A stretch of DNA of 6,153 nucleotides, taken from the NCBI GenBank assembly GCA_903928835.1, contig CAIYSK010000397.1, forward strand, positions 1 through 6,153, written 5' to 3'. Numbering within the stretch: position 1 is the first letter of the stretch; each line of letters starts with the position of its first letter. Positions 1 to 6,153 of this stretch are shown piece by piece. The notes under the pieces were generated by a model. That model was given only the letters and a program-made list of their open reading frames with translations. It was not told where the DNA came from and ran no database searches. Position numbers and translations under genes: made by a program. This DNA comes from an uncultured cyanobacterium (GTDB taxonomy: Bacteria > Cyanobacteriota > Cyanobacteriia > PCC-6307 > Cyanobiaceae).

Positions 1-1780
1 ACTTCTTGACCCCATCTTTGAAGGCCATGGAGCCGGCGATTTTGAACGCCATCTCCGAGGAGTCGACGTCGTGATACGAACCGTCGATCATGGTGACCTT
101 GATGTCGATCATCGGGAAGCCTGCAATCACGCCGGACTGGCAGGTTTCTTTCATGCCGTTTTCGGCTGGACCGATGTACTCCTTCGGCACGATGCCGCCA
201 ACAATCTTGTTGGCAAAGACGAAGCCTGAACCCGGTTCCCCGGGCTGCATTTCGATCACAACGTGGCCGTATTGGCCCTTGCCACCGGTTTGACGGGCAA
301 ATTTGCCCTCACCCTTGGCGCTACCGCGAATGGTTTCGCGGTAGGACACCTGGGGAGCACCGATGTTGGCTTCCACCTTGAACTCCCGCAGCATGCGGTC
401 CACCAGGATTTCCAGGTGGAGTTCGCCCATGCCGGCGATCACGGTTTGGCTGGTCTCGGGGTTGGTGCTCACCCGGAAGGTGGGATCCTCCTCCGAGAGG
501 GACTGCAGAGCCTTGGAGAGTTTCTCCATGTCGCCCTTGGTCTTGGGCTCGACGGCCACGGAGATCACGGGCTCAGGGATGAACAGCGATTCGAGAATGA
601 TCGGATCGTTTTCGACACAAAGGGTGTCACCGGTGGTGGTGTCCTTAAGGCCAAGCACGGCGCCGAGGTCGCCGGCCCGCAGTTCGTCCACTTCCTCGCG
701 ATCGTCTGCCTTGAGCAGGATCAGCCGGGAGATGCGCTCTTTCTTGTCCTTGGTGGAATTGAGCACGTAGCTGCCCTTCTGGAGCACCCCGGAATACATG
801 CGCACAAAGGTGAGCTTGCCGTAGGGGTCAGCCATCACCTTGAAGGCCAGGGCGCTGAAGGGAGCGTTGTCATCGCAGGGACGGTTCGACTCCTCGCCGT
901 TGGGCAGGATGCCCGTGATGGGGGGCACATCAACCGGGGCAGGCAGGTAATCGACGACAGCGTCGAGAACGAGCTGGACCCCTTTGTTTTTGAAGGCCGA
1001 GCCGCACAGAATCGGAACCAATCCGTGCTTCACCACGCCGGTGCGGATGCCCTTCATCAGCTGCTCTTGGGTGAGCTCGCCACCGTTTTCGAGGAAGGCA
1101 TCGAGAAGGGTTTCATCGGTTTCAGCAACCGACTCCATTAGCTTCTTGCGCCACTTATCGGCCTCGTCCTTCATCTCGGCAGGAACGTCCTGCTCGATGA
1201 TGTCAGTGCCCAGATCATTGGTGTAAACGATCGCCTTGTTGCGCACAAGGTCGATGATTCCCTTGAGATCGCCTTCCGCGCCGATGGGCAACTGGATTGG
1301 GGCTGCATTGGCCTTCAGCCGGTCTTTGATCTGCTCATAGACCTTCAGGAAGTTGGCGCCGGTGCGGTCCATCTTGTTGACGAACACGATCCGGGGCACG
1401 TTGTAGCGATCCGCTTGGCGCCAGACGGTCTCCGATTGGGGTTGAACACCACCCACGGCACAGAAGACGGCAACAACCCCATCGAGCACCCGCATGGAGC
1501 GCTCCACCTCGATGGTGAAATCGACGTGCCCGGGGGTATCAATAATGTTGATGCGGTTGTCTTTCCAGGTTGTGGAAATAGCCGCCGCGGTGATGGTGAT
1601 ACCGCGCTCCCGCTCCTGCTCCATCCAGTCGGTGACGGCGCCACCGTCGTGGACCTCGCCCATCTTGTGGACCACACCTGAGTAGAACAGGATCCGTTCT
1701 GTGGTGGTCGTTTTGCCCGCGTCAATGTGGGCTGCGATACCGATATTTCTGACGCGTTCCAGAGGAAAGGCGCGGGCCAC
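1..1780 (-). CDS. fusA: Translation elongation factor G (EF-G), C-terminus cut off by window edge
   Basis: This GTPase drives translocation of tRNA and mRNA on the ribosome and, with RRF, ribosome recycling; it acts in the cytoplasm. The window holds 593 codons plus one base of roughly 690, so the end of domain IV and all of domain V lie outside. Seen directly: P-loop AHIDAGKT at residues 17-24, DTPGH at 81-85 with the catalytic-type His85, NKMD at 135-138, and GSAFKNKG from 260. The domain IV region includes QVSYRET. The frame was spot-checked at many points without interruption. The start is GTG at 1780, giving [14 protein letters not shown], typical of cyanobacterial EF-G; a GGAGA ribosome binding site lies 8 nt upstream. 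Cys107 and Cys259 align by offset with E. coli Cys114 and Cys266, the positions tied to oxidative inactivation of EF-G, so redox control is plausible here (inference). It is the third gene of the str operon, 68 nt after rpsG. Confidence 0.98.
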   Translation of the reverse strand, partial: MARAFPLERVRNIGIAAHIDAGKTTTTERILFYSGVVHKMGEVHDGGAVTDWMEQERERGITITAAAISTTWKDNRINIIDTPGHVDFTIEVERSMRVLDGVVAVFCAVGGVQPQSETVWRQADRYNVPRIVFVNKMDRTGANFLKVYEQIKDRLKANAAPIQLPIGAEGDLKGIIDLVRNKAIVYTNDLGTDIIEQDVPAEMKDEADKWRKKLMESVAETDETLLDAFLENGGELTQEQLMKGIRTGVVKHGLVPILCGSAFKNKGVQLVLDAVVDYLPAPVDVPPITGILPNGEESNRPCDDNAPFSALAFKVMADPYGKLTFVRMYSGVLQKGSYVLNSTKDKKERISRLILLKADDREEVDELRAGDLGAVLGLKDTTTGDTLCVENDPIILESLFIPEPVISVAVEPKTKGDMEKLSKALQSLSEEDPTFRVSTNPETSQTVIAGMGELHLEILVDRMLREFKVEANIGAPQVSYRETIRGSAKGEGKFARQTGGKGQYGHVVIEMQPGEPGSGFVFANKIVGGIVPKEYIGPAENGMKETCQSGVIAGFPMIDIKVTMIDGSYHDVDSSEMAFKIAGSMAFKDGVKK

Positions 1781-1788
1781 GGGGGATG

Positions 1789-1793
1789 TCTCC
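1789..1793 (-). promoter_or_regulatory. Shine-Dalgarno site of fusA
   Basis: On the minus strand GGAGA is followed by 8 nt and then the GTG start of fusA. It supports a GTG start, because no in-frame ATG lies nearby. rpsG and rpsL have no comparable purine-rich site before their ATG codons. Confidence 0.7.
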
Positions 1794-1821
1794 GAAGGGT
1801 CTACAAAAGGTGGATTGAACT

Positions 1822-1841
1822 CTACAGATTTGAATCTGTAG
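1822..1841 (-). promoter_or_regulatory. Inverted repeat in the rpsG-fusA gap
   Basis: CTACAGATT and AATCTGTAG are perfect 9-nt inverted arms separated by 2 nt. In RNA this would fold as an 8-bp stem with a 4-nt loop. It begins 7 nt after the rpsG stop codon. The direct repeat gaactc touches it on one side (1817-1822) and lies close on the other (1845-1850). No U-tract follows, so it does not look like an intrinsic terminator. It could be a processing site, an mRNA stabiliser or a translational control element for fusA; the sequence alone does not decide. Confidence 0.55.
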
Positions 1842-1848
1842 CTCGAAC

Positions 1849-2319
1849 TCAGTAGCGGTAGTGGGCGAAGGCCTTGTTGGCTTCGGCCATTTTGTGGGTT
1901 TCTTCGCGCTTGCGAACGGCACTACCCGCTTCGTTGGCGGCGTCCATCAGTTCTCCCGCCAGCTTCTGGGCCATGCTGCGGCCATTGCGGGCCCGGGAGA
2001 AATTCACCAGCCAGCGCAGGGCCATGGCCGTACCGCGCTCTTGGCGGACTTCCATGGGCACCTGGTAGGTGGCACCACCAACGCGGCGGGCCCGCACTTC
2101 CACCAGGGGAGTGGCATTACGCACCGCGGTTTCGAACAGCTCCAGGGGGTCGGTCCCGGTGCGGTCGTTAATCAACGAAAACGCATCGGAAAGGATGCGC
2201 TGGGCCGTCGATTTCTTGCCGTGTTTCATGAGCCGGGCCACGATCATCGAGGCCAGGCGGCTGTTGAACTGGGGGTCGGGAAGAACCGGGCGCTTTTCGG
2301 CAGCGTTACGGCGTGACAT
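1849..2319 (-). CDS. rpsG: 30S ribosomal protein S7
   Basis: S7 is a primary 16S rRNA-binding protein that nucleates assembly of the 30S head and lines the E site; in E. coli it also represses translation of the str operon. The 156 residues start [20 protein letters not shown], contain the S7 signature around [20 protein letters not shown] (residues 15-34), the beta-hairpin region [14 protein letters not shown], and end KAFAHYRY. Length and content are normal for bacterial S7. The ATG at 2319 gives the canonical N-terminus; the preceding bases are pyrimidine-rich with no Shine-Dalgarno match. The gene lies 90 nt after rpsL and 68 nt before fusA on the same strand, the usual str-operon order. 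Confidence 0.98.
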   Translation of the reverse strand: MSRRNAAEKRPVLPDPQFNSRLASMIVARLMKHGKKSTAQRILSDAFSLINDRTGTDPLELFETAVRNATPLVEVRARRVGGATYQVPMEVRQERGTAMALRWLVNFSRARNGRSMAQKLAGELMDAANEAGSAVRKREETHKMAEANKAFAHYRY

Positions 2320-2394
2320 GGACGTTTAGGGAAAAGGACCGATTGGGGAGGCTGGGAACTGACATCGGAGCTCAAGCGCGTCTTAGGGATGGCT

Positions 2395-2407
2395 TGGCCC
2401 CTGGCCA
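2395..2407 (-). other. Short GC-rich inverted repeat just after rpsL
   Basis: TGGCC and GGCCA flank a 3-nt spacer, giving a possible 5-bp hairpin starting 2 nt after the rpsL stop codon. It sits in the 90-nt rpsL-rpsG gap, the region where E. coli S7 binds its own mRNA. It is short and has no U-tract, so a role in regulation or termination is only a possibility. Nothing else stands out in this gap. Confidence 0.25.
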
Positions 2408-2409
2408 GG

Positions 2410-2784
<375 letters not shown>

Positions 2785-2813
2785 CGAAGGCCGGGATCTA
2801 GTCGGAGAACACT

Positions 2814-2829
2814 GGTCGGACGTCCGACC
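2814..2829. promoter_or_regulatory. Perfect 16-bp palindrome upstream of rpsL
   Basis: GGTCGGACGTCCGACC is identical to its reverse complement over all 16 bases. It lies in the 65-nt gap between the IscA-like gene and rpsL, with 29 bases between it and the rpsL ATG. As RNA it could form a 6-bp stem with an ACGT loop; as DNA it could be an operator. GTCGGA recurs at 2801-2806, just on the rpsL side. No T-tract follows on the minus strand, so a strong intrinsic terminator is unlikely. No convincing -35/-10 pair was found here for the str operon. Confidence 0.6.
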
Positions 2830-2849
2830 GATTTCGACAATCCGCCACC

Positions 2850-3206
2850 TTACTGGGTCGCCTGACGCCCCATCCCAGGCCGGCTAAAGGCGGTTCCGCA
2901 GGCGCAGGTCTGGACGCCGTCGGCGGGCCGCACCAGGAACCCCCCACCGCTGAGATCCCCCCGGTAATCAAGGCTGAGCCCGGCCAGCAGGTCGACTTGC
3001 CCCGCGGGTGCGTAGAGGGTGATGCCATCGGCCCGGGCCACGGGGTTGCCCGCCAGGTGGCCCGGTCGCAGGCGGATGGACCAGCGCTCACAGCTGCCGT
3101 CCAAGAGGTCGAGGTGCATCATCCCGGGGGTGCCAGCCACGGCGGCTTGCCGCCCGAGCTCTGCGGCGGCGGCGGCGGTGACGCTCAGGCTGTGGCCTTT
3201 CGGCAT
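2850..3206 (-). CDS. HesB/IscA-like (A-type iron-sulfur carrier family) protein
   Basis: The protein of 118 residues resembles the HesB/IscA family, whose members bind iron or Fe-S clusters through three cysteines and help deliver clusters to target proteins in the cytoplasm. Seen directly: Cys39 in DGSCERW, then a C-terminal GGGFLVRP followed by TCACGTAF (Cys101 and Cys103). This matches the GGF...CGCGxSF ending of IscA, with similar spacing to the first cysteine. The usual GGCSG around the first cysteine is absent and CGCG is CACG, so this is a divergent branch and its function should not be assumed identical to IscA. The ATG at 3206 gives [18 protein letters not shown], which fits the family's N-terminal helix. 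An earlier ATG at 3290 would overlap the upstream gene by 41 nt and add 28 atypical residues. It lies 43 nt after the glycosidase gene and 65 nt before rpsL, all on one strand. Confidence 0.75.
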   Translation of the reverse strand: MPKGHSLSVTAAAAAELGRQAAVAGTPGMMHLDLLDGSCERWSIRLRPGHLAGNPVARADGITLYAPAGQVDLLAGLSLDYRGDLSGGGFLVRPADGVQTCACGTAFSRPGMGRQATQ

Positions 3207-3249
3207 GGGGCAGAACAGGACATGGCGATAGGCCAGTTTGGCAGCCCCC

Positions 3250-5163
3250 TCAGGGGACCAAGCCCAGGCCGTTGTTGACGGCCCCCACAACCCCCCGCCC
3301 CTTGACCGGCATGGTGCCGCCCATCACCAGGCCCGTGGAGCTGCCCCCATCGAGGTTGAGGGCATCGCGCAGCCCCAGGCTTTGCAGAAGTTGGGCTGTT
3401 TCCGGCAGGGTGGGACCGCTGTCGATGGTGCCCTCCAAGGTGATCAGCCAAAGCTGGCTGCCATCGCTGGCGATCACGGTGCGGGGGGCGCCTTGGCTGA
3501 GGAACCCTGCGCTAAACGATTCTGCTCCGCCGTTGAGCACGATCCGACCGTCTTGCAGTAGCAAGGGACCGCCTCCGATTACAAAGGGAGCGAGGCCGAG
3601 GTCGTTGCTGGGCCGGCTGCTGAGGCTCAGTTGGGTGCCTTCAGCCCAAGGAAGCTCGACGCCACCGCGGCCGACTAGCAGGATTTCCCCCCGGCGCAGG
3701 GGCACGCCAGCTTCAAGGTCGGCGGTCTCGTATTTCTGGCCCACGCTGCTGTCAGTGCCGAGCACCAGCGCTGTCTCACCGCCACTCAGGGCCCGGTAGC
3801 TGGGGCCCCATTCCGGCCCGTAGCGGCTGATTCCCCGTTGCACATAGCCGCTATTGACGGTCACCACGGCATAGCGGCTGCCATTCGGGCCGACCACCCA
3901 TTCCTCGAGGGAGAGATGGCCAAAACGGGGCAAGCCGCGGGGCGCCCAGGCGGCCACGCCCCGATTGAGGATCGGCCCCGAGAGCCAGCGCCCTTCGCTC
4001 TTGAGGGCGCCCAAGGGCAGGCGCTTGACGCGGTTGAAATAGCCGCCATTGATAGCGACCAGGGCCATCCGGGCGTTAGCCAGGCTTTGGACGGAGCTCA
4101 GCCCTTCCATCCCTTGGGGGCGGGTAAGTGGTTTGAGGTTGACGGGGGCGGTGCGGGGATCGATGTGCACCGCATTGATGCGGAAGCCTTGGCGCACCAG
4201 CCGGTCCCATTGGATGCCCCGGCCCAGGAGGGCCTGTAGGCGTGGGTCGATGGCTGGAGCCGGCACCGAGCTGCCGGTGCTGTCGGTCGGTGTGGCGACG
4301 GGGAGATCGATCACGACCCGCGCCGGATCCCCGAGGGTGAACACCTTGGTGGGCTTCAGGCCTCCCGCCACCTGTAATTTCAGGGGAGCACTGGTTTGGG
4401 GGTCACTGGTTTGGCGCGCGGTGGGGGCGCTGCCCAAGCCCAGGAGCTCCAGCTGGCTCCGCTGGCCAGGACTGCTCTGGATGCTGAGCTCCAAGCGACC
4501 CTCGCTCGTGCGCACAATCGCCGGCCCGTTGAGGTCGAGCACCACCCGGCGCTGCCCGACTTGGTTGGCCGTGCGCACTTGCAACAGCTGGGCGATGGGC
4601 AACTGCAGCCGCAATTCAGGGCCCTTTTTGATGGCCTCTACCCCCAAGGCCTGCAAGAGGGGCGCCACGTCGACGGCCACTTCGTCGTCGAGGCTGACCT
4701 GGGCGCCAGGCCCAACGGTCAGGGGTTGGCCAAACCATTCCAGATCAAGGCTGCCATCGGGGCGGCTGCGGCTGCTCACCCCTAGTTGGCCTTGCAGAAC
4801 TTCAAGGGGGAGCCAGAGCTCGTCGGGCAGCCCGCTGCGGCTACCAACCCAGCGCCAGCGTGCAGCTTGGATTTGGCCATTGATCCAGAGGCGGATGCCA
4901 TCGCTTACCTGGCGTGGGGCGGTGGGCTGGTGTGGAGCGCTTCGCTGTAAGGCGCTTCGGTGTAAGGCGCTGGGCGGTGGCGGCGGTGGTGGTGGCGGTG
5001 GCGGTGGAAATCCCTGGGCTTGGCTGCTGAGCCCCACAACGGCAGGCAAAACCTGGGGGATCAGCCAGCTGATCAGCCAGGGGCCGCTTGCAGGCCTCAA
5101 TTTGCAGGCCTCAATGCTGGTGTCCTGTGGGCCATTCTTGGCGAACGCTAAACCCGTGACCAT
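3250..5163 (-). CDS. Secreted phosphodiester glycosidase family (NAGPA/DUF2233-like) protein
   Basis: The call rests on the C-terminal half (about residues 355-637), which has the family's INGGYFN (Asn372 region), FVIGGGPLL, and near the end LNLDGGSSTGL (Asp605 region). Family members such as human NAGPA cleave phosphodiester-linked sugars; in bacteria the domain is usually extracytoplasmic and its substrate often unknown. From the ATG at 5163 the product is 637 residues. Residues 28-45 form a hydrophobic segment ending in SSQAQG, a likely signal peptide with cleavage after SQA. Twelve prolines (53-64) and three pentapeptide repeats (65-79) follow. Residues from about 85 resemble a copper-amine-oxidase-N-like fold, then two AMIN-like stretches (RRVVLDLNGP, ARVVIDLP), which suggests binding to the cell wall or envelope (inference). 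A TTG at 5100 with GAGG 8 nt upstream is a credible alternative start. The frame stays open further upstream to 5391 but would run into gltB. The gene diverges from gltB and may head the strand leading to rpsL. Confidence 0.85.
   Translation of the reverse strand: MVTGLAFAKNGPQDTSIEACKLRPASGPWLISWLIPQVLPAVVGLSSQAQGFPPPPPPPPPPPPSALHRSALQRSAPHQPTAPRQVSDGIRLWINGQIQAARWRWVGSRSGLPDELWLPLEVLQGQLGVSSRSRPDGSLDLEWFGQPLTVGPGAQVSLDDEVAVDVAPLLQALGVEAIKKGPELRLQLPIAQLLQVRTANQVGQRRVVLDLNGPAIVRTSEGRLELSIQSSPGQRSQLELLGLGSAPTARQTSDPQTSAPLKLQVAGGLKPTKVFTLGDPARVVIDLPVATPTDSTGSSVPAPAIDPRLQALLGRGIQWDRLVRQGFRINAVHIDPRTAPVNLKPLTRPQGMEGLSSVQSLANARMALVAINGGYFNRVKRLPLGALKSEGRWLSGPILNRGVAAWAPRGLPRFGHLSLEEWVVGPNGSRYAVVTVNSGYVQRGISRYGPEWGPSYRALSGGETALVLGTDSSVGQKYETADLEAGVPLRRGEILLVGRGGVELPWAEGTQLSLSSRPSNDLGLAPFVIGGGPLLLQDGRIVLNGGAESFSAGFLSQGAPRTVIASDGSQLWLITLEGTIDSGPTLPETAQLLQSLGLRDALNLDGGSSTGLVMGGTMPVKGRGVVGAVNNGLGLVP
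4927..4971 (-). repeat. Three 15-bp in-frame repeats encoding pentapeptides
   Basis: On the minus strand three consecutive 15-nt units encode SALHR, SALQR and SAPHQ. The first two differ at one base; the third is more diverged. The two closest units each contain TTA, a leucine codon that appears uncommon in this GC-rich DNA. They form part of the linker between the proline run and the folded domains of the glycosidase-family protein. Confidence 0.85.
4972..5007 (-). repeat. Trinucleotide tract encoding 12 consecutive prolines
   Basis: Twelve CCN codons, mostly CCA and CCG with one CCC, encode a polyproline run directly after the signal peptide. Such runs make stiff extended spacers in envelope proteins and commonly vary in length between strains. 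Ribosomes stall on polyproline without EF-P, so translation of this gene should depend on EF-P (inference). Confidence 0.9.
5059..5080. repeat. Direct repeat of gatcagccag, period 12
   Basis: Two copies of gatcagccag (5059-5068 and 5071-5080) are separated by ct. The period is 12, so it is in frame and gives WLI-S-WLI in the signal-peptide core of the glycosidase-family protein. Confidence 0.75.
5088..5115. repeat. Perfect 14-bp tandem duplication at the glycosidase 5' end
   Basis: TTGCAGGCCTCAAT occurs twice back to back (5088-5101 and 5102-5115). Fourteen is not a multiple of three, so gain or loss of one copy shifts the frame between the ATG at 5163 and the signal peptide. The TTG at 5100 lies in the copy nearer the signal peptide and would be unaffected. 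On the minus strand the other copy supplies a GAGG that could serve as ribosome binding site for that TTG. Confidence 0.85.
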
Positions 5164-5223
5164 GGAAAGGGGTTGCTGATCCTTAGGATCTGAGGCTCTG
5201 GTGGTGCAGTCGCCCTCGGGTTT
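5164..5223. promoter_or_regulatory. Divergent gap upstream of gltB with a 13-bp palindrome
   Basis: Only 60 bp separate the divergent ATG codons of the glycosidase gene and gltB (123 bp if the TTG at 5100 is used). GATCCT-T-AGGATC at 5178-5190 is a perfect 6+1+6 inverted repeat and could bind a dimeric regulator. TAGGAT inside it resembles a cyanobacterial -10 (TAnnnT) for gltB, without a clear -35. No GTA-N8-TAC NtcA consensus is present between 5100 and 5223. No Shine-Dalgarno match precedes either ATG. Confidence 0.4.
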
Positions 5224-6153
5224 ATGCCTCTTTCGTCTCGCCCCGTTTGGCCCCATTGCGACAGCCCTGCACCGGCTGAGGTGGCGGGTGAAAAAGATGC
5301 ATGTGGTGTGGGCTTCCTGGCCCATCTCGGCGGGGAGCGCAGTCACTGGGTGCTGCAACAGGCCCTGCGCGGCCTGGATTGCATGGAGCACCGCGGCGGC
5401 TGTGGTGGCGATTCGGATTCGGGAGATGGTGCCGGCATCCTCTGTGGGATCCCCTGGGCCCTGCTAGAGGCTGTTTGGCCTGAGGCAGGGGCCTCCCAGG
5501 GCCAGGAGCGCGGCCTGGGCATGGTGTTTTTGCCCGCCGATGGGGCCAAGCGAGCTGCTGCGATTCAGTTTTCAGAGGACGAGGCGGCCAAACTTGGCCT
5601 CCAGAGCCTTGGTTGGCGCGATGTGCCGGTGGATCCCGCGGTGCTTGGTCCCTTGGCCCGCCAGAGCGCGCCCCACATGGCCCAGTGGCTCTTGGCGCCC
5701 CTTGGCGAGGCCCCCGCGGGAGAGGCCCTATCCGGGGATGCCCTCGAGGCCCTGCTGTTTCGGCTGCGGCGCCGGATTGGCGATCGCGCCCGGGAAGCCT
5801 GGGGCCCTGGCCCCGGCGACCTCTATTTCGCATCCCTGAGCAGTCGCACCGTTGTCTACAAAGGGATGGTGCGTTCGGAAGTGTTGGCGCGGTTTTACGC
5901 CGACCTGCGCGATGGACGCTTTGCCGTGAGTTTTGCGGTGTACCACCGCCGCTTCAGCACCAACACCCTGCCCCGCTGGCCCCTGGCCCAGCCCATGCGC
6001 CTATTGGGTCACAACGGCGAAATCAACACCCTGCTGGGCAATCTCAACTGGGCCCGGGCAGCAGAATCCAACCTCGATGCGGTTTGGGGTGAGGCCTCGG
6101 CTGATCTCAAGCCCGTGGTCAATGCGGCCTTCAGTGATTCGGCCAACCTTGAC
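5224..6153 (+). CDS. gltB: Glutamate synthase (probably ferredoxin-dependent GOGAT), N-terminal part
   Basis: Glutamate synthase makes two glutamates from glutamine and 2-oxoglutarate, completing the GS-GOGAT route of ammonium assimilation. The window holds the first 310 codons of a protein of about 1,500 residues: most of the class II (Ntn-type) glutaminase domain. Seen directly: EKDACGVGF with Cys27, expected to become the N-terminal catalytic cysteine after removal of a 26-residue propeptide; MEHRGGCGGDSDSGDGAGIL; YHRRFSTNT at 240-248, whose Arg binds glutamine in the family; and GHNGEINT at 262-269. The ATG at 5224 is the only usual start codon after an in-frame stop at 5191-5193. The N-terminus resembles cyanobacterial ferredoxin-dependent GOGAT (glsF), but the ferredoxin loop and FMN and Fe-S regions lie beyond the window, so an NAD(P)H-type large subunit is not excluded by what is visible. 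Confidence 0.95.
   Translation, partial: MPLSSRPVWPHCDSPAPAEVAGEKDACGVGFLAHLGGERSHWVLQQALRGLDCMEHRGGCGGDSDSGDGAGILCGIPWALLEAVWPEAGASQGQERGLGMVFLPADGAKRAAAIQFSEDEAAKLGLQSLGWRDVPVDPAVLGPLARQSAPHMAQWLLAPLGEAPAGEALSGDALEALLFRLRRRIGDRAREAWGPGPGDLYFASLSSRTVVYKGMVRSEVLARFYADLRDGRFAVSFAVYHRRFSTNTLPRWPLAQPMRLLGHNGEINTLLGNLNWARAAESNLDAVWGEASADLKPVVNAAFSDSANLD
5780..5787. repeat. HIP1 octamer GCGATCGC
   Basis: One copy of the highly iterated palindrome GCGATCGC, over-represented in many cyanobacterial genomes, lies inside gltB. A single copy in 6 kb is only weak support for a cyanobacterial origin and agrees with the protein evidence. Confidence 0.6.

Noticed and set aside
263..1141. A 292-codon open frame on the plus strand opposite fusA
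   Set aside because: It is His/Gly/Val-rich with no recognisable domain, and fusA on the minus strand is unambiguous throughout.
1801..1848. tRNA-like features (GTTCAATCC-like string) near the rpsG-fusA inverted repeat
   Set aside because: No acceptor stem, D-arm or anticodon arm can be assembled in 68 nt. The resemblance to a T-loop is chance.
2798..3091. A 97-codon minus-strand frame overlapping the IscA-like gene
   Set aside because: It is in a different frame from the IscA-like protein, is rich in Pro/Ser/Arg with no family motif, and overlaps it almost entirely.
3246..3256. CCCC-TCA-GGGG inverted repeat over the glycosidase stop codon as a terminator
   Set aside because: It has only a 4-bp stem with a 3-nt loop and no T-tract. 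It is too weak to claim.
4049..5179. A 376-codon open frame on the plus strand opposite the glycosidase gene
   Set aside because: It is a low-complexity, Arg/Ser/Trp-rich translation with a polyglycine run mirroring the polyproline tract. The opposite strand carries clear NAGPA-type motifs, so this is a GC-driven shadow.
5164..5391. N-terminal extension of the glycosidase frame up to 5391
   Set aside because: It would overlap the first 168 bp of gltB antiparallel, and the added residues show no signal peptide or domain. The ATG at 5163 or TTG at 5100 fits better.

Overview
The window looks like chromosomal DNA of a GC-rich unicellular cyanobacterium, most likely of the Synechococcus/Cyanobium group. 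The reasons are the cyanobacterial form of the glutamate synthase N-terminus at the right end, the cyanobacterial-type EF-G N-terminus, a HIP1 octamer (GCGATCGC), and the gene order with a glutamate synthase gene close to the str ribosomal operon. This placement comes from recognising the proteins, not from a database search. No mobile elements, tRNA or rRNA genes, CRISPR arrays or phage genes were seen.

Layout: five genes lie on the minus strand and read right to left. The first is a secreted phosphodiester-glycosidase-family protein (5163 to 3250). Next come a small HesB/IscA-like protein (3206 to 2850), rpsL (S12, 2784 to 2410), rpsG (S7, 2319 to 1849) and fusA (EF-G, 1780 to beyond base 1). 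fusA lacks about 100 C-terminal residues because the window ends. On the plus strand, gltB/glsF (glutamate synthase) starts at 5224, diverges from the glycosidase gene, and runs off the right edge after 310 codons.

rpsL-rpsG-fusA is the conserved str operon: two 30S proteins and the translocase, normally made together. The two genes upstream on the same strand are separated by gaps of only 43 and 65 nt, so read-through into the str operon is possible. A perfect 16-bp palindrome sits in the 65-nt gap before rpsL, and a 20-nt inverted repeat sits between rpsG and fusA. Both are candidates for control or RNA processing. The glutamate synthase is a separate nitrogen-assimilation unit. Its 60-bp upstream gap holds a 13-bp palindrome but no GTA-N8-TAC NtcA site.

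Most of the window is ordinary housekeeping sequence. The less ordinary parts are the signal-peptide/linker region of the glycosidase, which has four kinds of short tandem repeat within about 190 bp and an uncertain start codon; the divergent cysteine motif of the IscA-like protein; and the three palindromes between genes. I did not find convincing evidence of a new multi-gene system.
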